NCBI RefSeq assembly: GCF_921293095.1
Contig: NC_060250.1
Coordinates: forward strand, 11,302,001-11,366,000
DNA from: Ischnura elegans
Lineage: Eukaryota; Arthropoda; Insecta; Odonata; Coenagrionidae
Length of the DNA: 64,000 bases
Direction of reading: 5' to 3'
Shown here: positions 61,224 to 64,000 of the stretch, one piece after another
How the letters are laid out: each line of letters opens with the position of its first letter
Numbering within the stretch: position 1 is the first letter of the stretch
The notes under the pieces: generated by a model
The model's database searches: none
The model's input: only the letters and a program-made list of their open reading frames with translations
Told to the model about the DNA's origin: nothing
Program-made: the position numbers and the translations under genes

Positions 61224-64000
61224 CTCTTGGAAAATCTATGTGGGACTCTCCACGGACATGACCAATCATAGTCTGTGGGCATTAAATTTGGGAAATATAT
61301 TTTTTTTACTTTGCTGATTTATCACCAAAATAATAAAAGAGCACAATAAAAATAAGCTATCTTAATTTTGTATTAATATTAATGGTTATTTTATGGCAGT
61401 CCGTGGGCATAATTTTGACGGTTATCGGAGGATAACTCTCTGATATTTTCCGAACGCATAAGTTTAGGAATTGGTTATACCCTAAACAGTAAAGGACATA
61501 AATGCGGGACTTAGTTATCCAATAATATCTACTTCGTGGCTCTCAGTACACGTATTCCCTCATATTTTTGCAAGAAACGTCTGATGTCCTTATACCCCTG
61601 CCCAGGCGGCTTGTGGTGTTGCATACGTATATAATACAGATATACCTGTAGATCAAGTTAAGACCGTATAACTATGCTCCATTCAATGGATCGTACAAGA
61701 CAGAAGCTTATAGCTTTTACTAATTTTGAAGTGCCACCTTAAACTTGACATTATAGCCATATTTAATTACATAAAGTTCAAAGTACGTAACATGCCATTC
61801 ATCTATTCAGAGATTCATTTGGTATCTTCCTGTTCATACTTGTGAGTTTGCTACCTTAGTATTTTGTATCTTAATGATGACTTTCGGCATTAAAACATTT
61901 TTCGTTTAAATAACATGAAGAAATGCCAATAATTTGCTTTATCGTTACAATTAAATAAAAAGAACTTCATTTGTCGTAAATGTCACGGCTACTATGTAAA
62001 AAAACTTGTATGTTTCACCATTTTGGACATATGACACGGGTATCAAGTAAAATTACTAGTATTTTAGTGAAGAAATGCACATGGAAGCTAATAAAATTCG
62101 TAAAATTCGTAAAATTCTCAATGCATTTTTTCAGCATTCTCTTGGACGCTTTCGTGTACAACTATCTTAAAATCATGCAGTTTCACGAATAATTAACTGA
62201 TGGGCCTAAAATATGAACATAAGATAGACATTACCAGTTTCCTTCAGTACAACACAGTTTCTCCGATAGAAATTTTATTGTTTTGCTATCGTAAATTATT
62301 AAAACCTGCCTTCATATTTTTTTAAATCATCAAGTTAAGCAATTTTTTGGCCCCAAATTGCGAAATTTTACCCAAAGTGTACCCTTATTCTGAGTTTTCC
62401 ATACCACATTTCCATTAATATCCTCAGAGCCCAGTAATTACTAAAATATATCGAAATGAAATCAGGATATGAACGAGGTTGGTTGCTGATTAGTGTCACG
62501 TAAAAATTATTAGCTTACAGTATACTGCCATAATATATTTACCTATCAAAGCTGTTGAGGTAATTAGCTTAGGCTAGTAACCGAGAATGCATAGCTTAAT
62601 GTAATCGTTTAATGCAGATGATTATACCCAAATGGGAGTCAGAAATGATTGTATGCGCAACATAGTAAACGGAAACAATGTAAATTGGGAAAAAATGAAA
62701 GGCCTGCGCAGAGAGAGGTTACTATCTCGTCTACGGGTGCACCCCTATTTTAAGAATACCATTTCTTTTTGCACGCGATTGTGTCCGCAATACTATAATA
62801 AGTTGAATGAAAATTTTGCAGAAATTTAGAGTGAAATACAATCAAAATTATAATTAGATTTTTTCCTTATTAATAATAGAATATATGTGGCACAGTTTAT
62901 ATTGAAATTTAGAAAGATTTTCACGCGTTATGTCCATAAAAATGCAAACTGTGATGGGGGCTGCAGAATTTCAGAATCAATCATTAAAGAATCAACAGCG
63001 GAGAGAATCATGGTAATTTTAAAATTGCGCACGTAATACCTTAAAAAAAAGAGCATCTCTCCATATTTTCGTGATTTCATTGCCTCGCGTCCATCGAACA
63101 AGGGATAATAATGACTTAAGGCCCTGGGAACAGCCGATGGATATGTAAAAAAAACACCAATTTGCATTCAATCCATGAAGCATAGTCTCTTACACACGGA
63201 CACCCGAATCACCAACCTATATGCATGGAGCTGTGCATGACCAAGCGACACGAGCGCCAGGAAAAGTGAGAGGGAAGGGAAGGGCAACCAGCGGCCGTGT
63301 TCCGAATTAATTTTTTAATGTCGCGAAAGGGCGTGAGCCCAGAGAAAAGTTACACGTTCACGGAATTTTTCAACAAGAGCAAAAACTGCCCGTTTTGGGA
63401 AAATTACACACCAAAAATGGTGCTCAATACGTCACTTCTTTATGGAAATCAGTTTATGGGAAAAAAATGACCGAAAAAACGGCTGTGGGGACCGTGAGGG
63501 TGGGAAAAAATGCTGGAGTCATTGTAAAAAAATTCAATATTCTTCCATCCTGCCATCAAGTTGCCCGATACGTTTTCCCACTTTTGATTGGCCCTTAAGG
63601 CAACAATTCAAATATGGAATATCCAAATGACAACAGGTTCAGCGTTGTATAGGTGTATAAAGTAGAAAAAAGTCCAGCGGCTCCAATGGGATTAAAGTCA
63701 GGAAAATATAGGCTCTGAACAGTAATAGTATTGATACGCTGATAAGGAGCTAGTCAAACAGCTCTTTTGCTTTACGAGTATTATTAAAGCCAAATGAGAC
63801 AGCTAAATACTCCGACTTCGTGTACAATTTTATGTTTCGAATTAACCTCAACACTAGGAAGACGGAATGGGTCATTTTGACCCATATATCAGGTTCAAAA
63901 TTATATTTAACTCTCATTTTCCATCCTATCCCTCCTGGATTTCGCAACTTCGTGTACTTACAGATGATATGCTAATATGAAACTAAAATTTTGTAATAAG
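61224..64000. other. AT-rich tract, nothing identified
   Basis: No gene, RNA or element ends recognised. A 9-bp unit (TAAAATTCG) is tandemly repeated about three times at 62092-62117. Frames at 62632-62829, 62928-63167 and 63395-63630 have no motif. Confidence 0.5.

Noticed and set aside
1-64000. CRISPR array, bacterial operon, phage or virus-derived gene
   Set aside because: No regularly spaced repeats, no ribosome-binding-site-led gene strings and no viral structural or polymerase motifs were seen. The content is typical of animal non-coding DNA.

Overview
This window looks like intergenic or deep-intronic DNA from a large, AT-rich animal genome, most likely an arthropod and plausibly an insect. 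The evidence is the base composition (about 60-65% A+T by eye), the absence of any long open reading frame, and the kinds of decayed elements present: a mariner DNA transposon, LINE fragments with (TGATGA)-type tails, tRNA-derived SINEs, short foldback elements and a hAT-like miniature element. No protein-coding host gene could be supported. At this composition open frames of 100-130 codons are expected by chance in 64 kb. I cannot name the species.

The one confident host gene is a nuclear tRNA-Gly(GCC) on the minus strand at 8384-8454. It has a complete cloverleaf sequence, intact internal promoter boxes and a T4 terminator.

Layout. 1-8.4 kb: non-coding, with a GC-richer, C-tract-bearing patch at 2.4-4.5 kb. 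8.4 kb: the tRNA. 10.3-11.3 kb: a dead mariner transposase with one inverted repeat recognised. 12.27-12.72 kb: two 79-bp direct repeats about 91% identical. 13.9-16.4 kb: GC-richer patches. 16.7-18.5 kb: the longest LINE remnant, with endonuclease and reverse-transcriptase motifs. 18.57-19.06 kb: an extreme purine-rich strand block. 19.57-19.80 kb: a near-perfect 84-bp inverted repeat flanked by a 15-bp direct repeat. 23.9 kb: an older foldback. 27.6, 29.9, 33.5 and 46.5 kb: tRNA-derived SINE-like pieces. 30.6 kb: a 230-bp hAT-like miniature element with perfect 8-bp target duplications. 31.5 and 32.5 kb: a diverged local duplication. 34.4 and 56.9 kb: further 3' ends of the same LINE type. 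48.9 kb: a G-tract-ended element. 52.75 kb: a diverged foldback. 57.6-58.1 kb: a pyrimidine-rich block. 61.0 kb: a 58-bp-armed foldback flanked by a 12-bp direct repeat. The remaining tracts, including about 10 kb from 36 to 46 kb, show nothing I can identify.

The most unusual observation is that the 19.6-kb and 61.0-kb foldbacks share an architecture: direct repeat, long hairpin with a short loop, unpaired tail of 29-39 bp, direct repeat. They do not share sequence. That pattern differs from an ordinary miniature inverted-repeat element, where the hairpin would abut both target duplications. The 19.6-kb arms are so nearly identical that a hairpin-RNA (endo-siRNA) source is worth testing.
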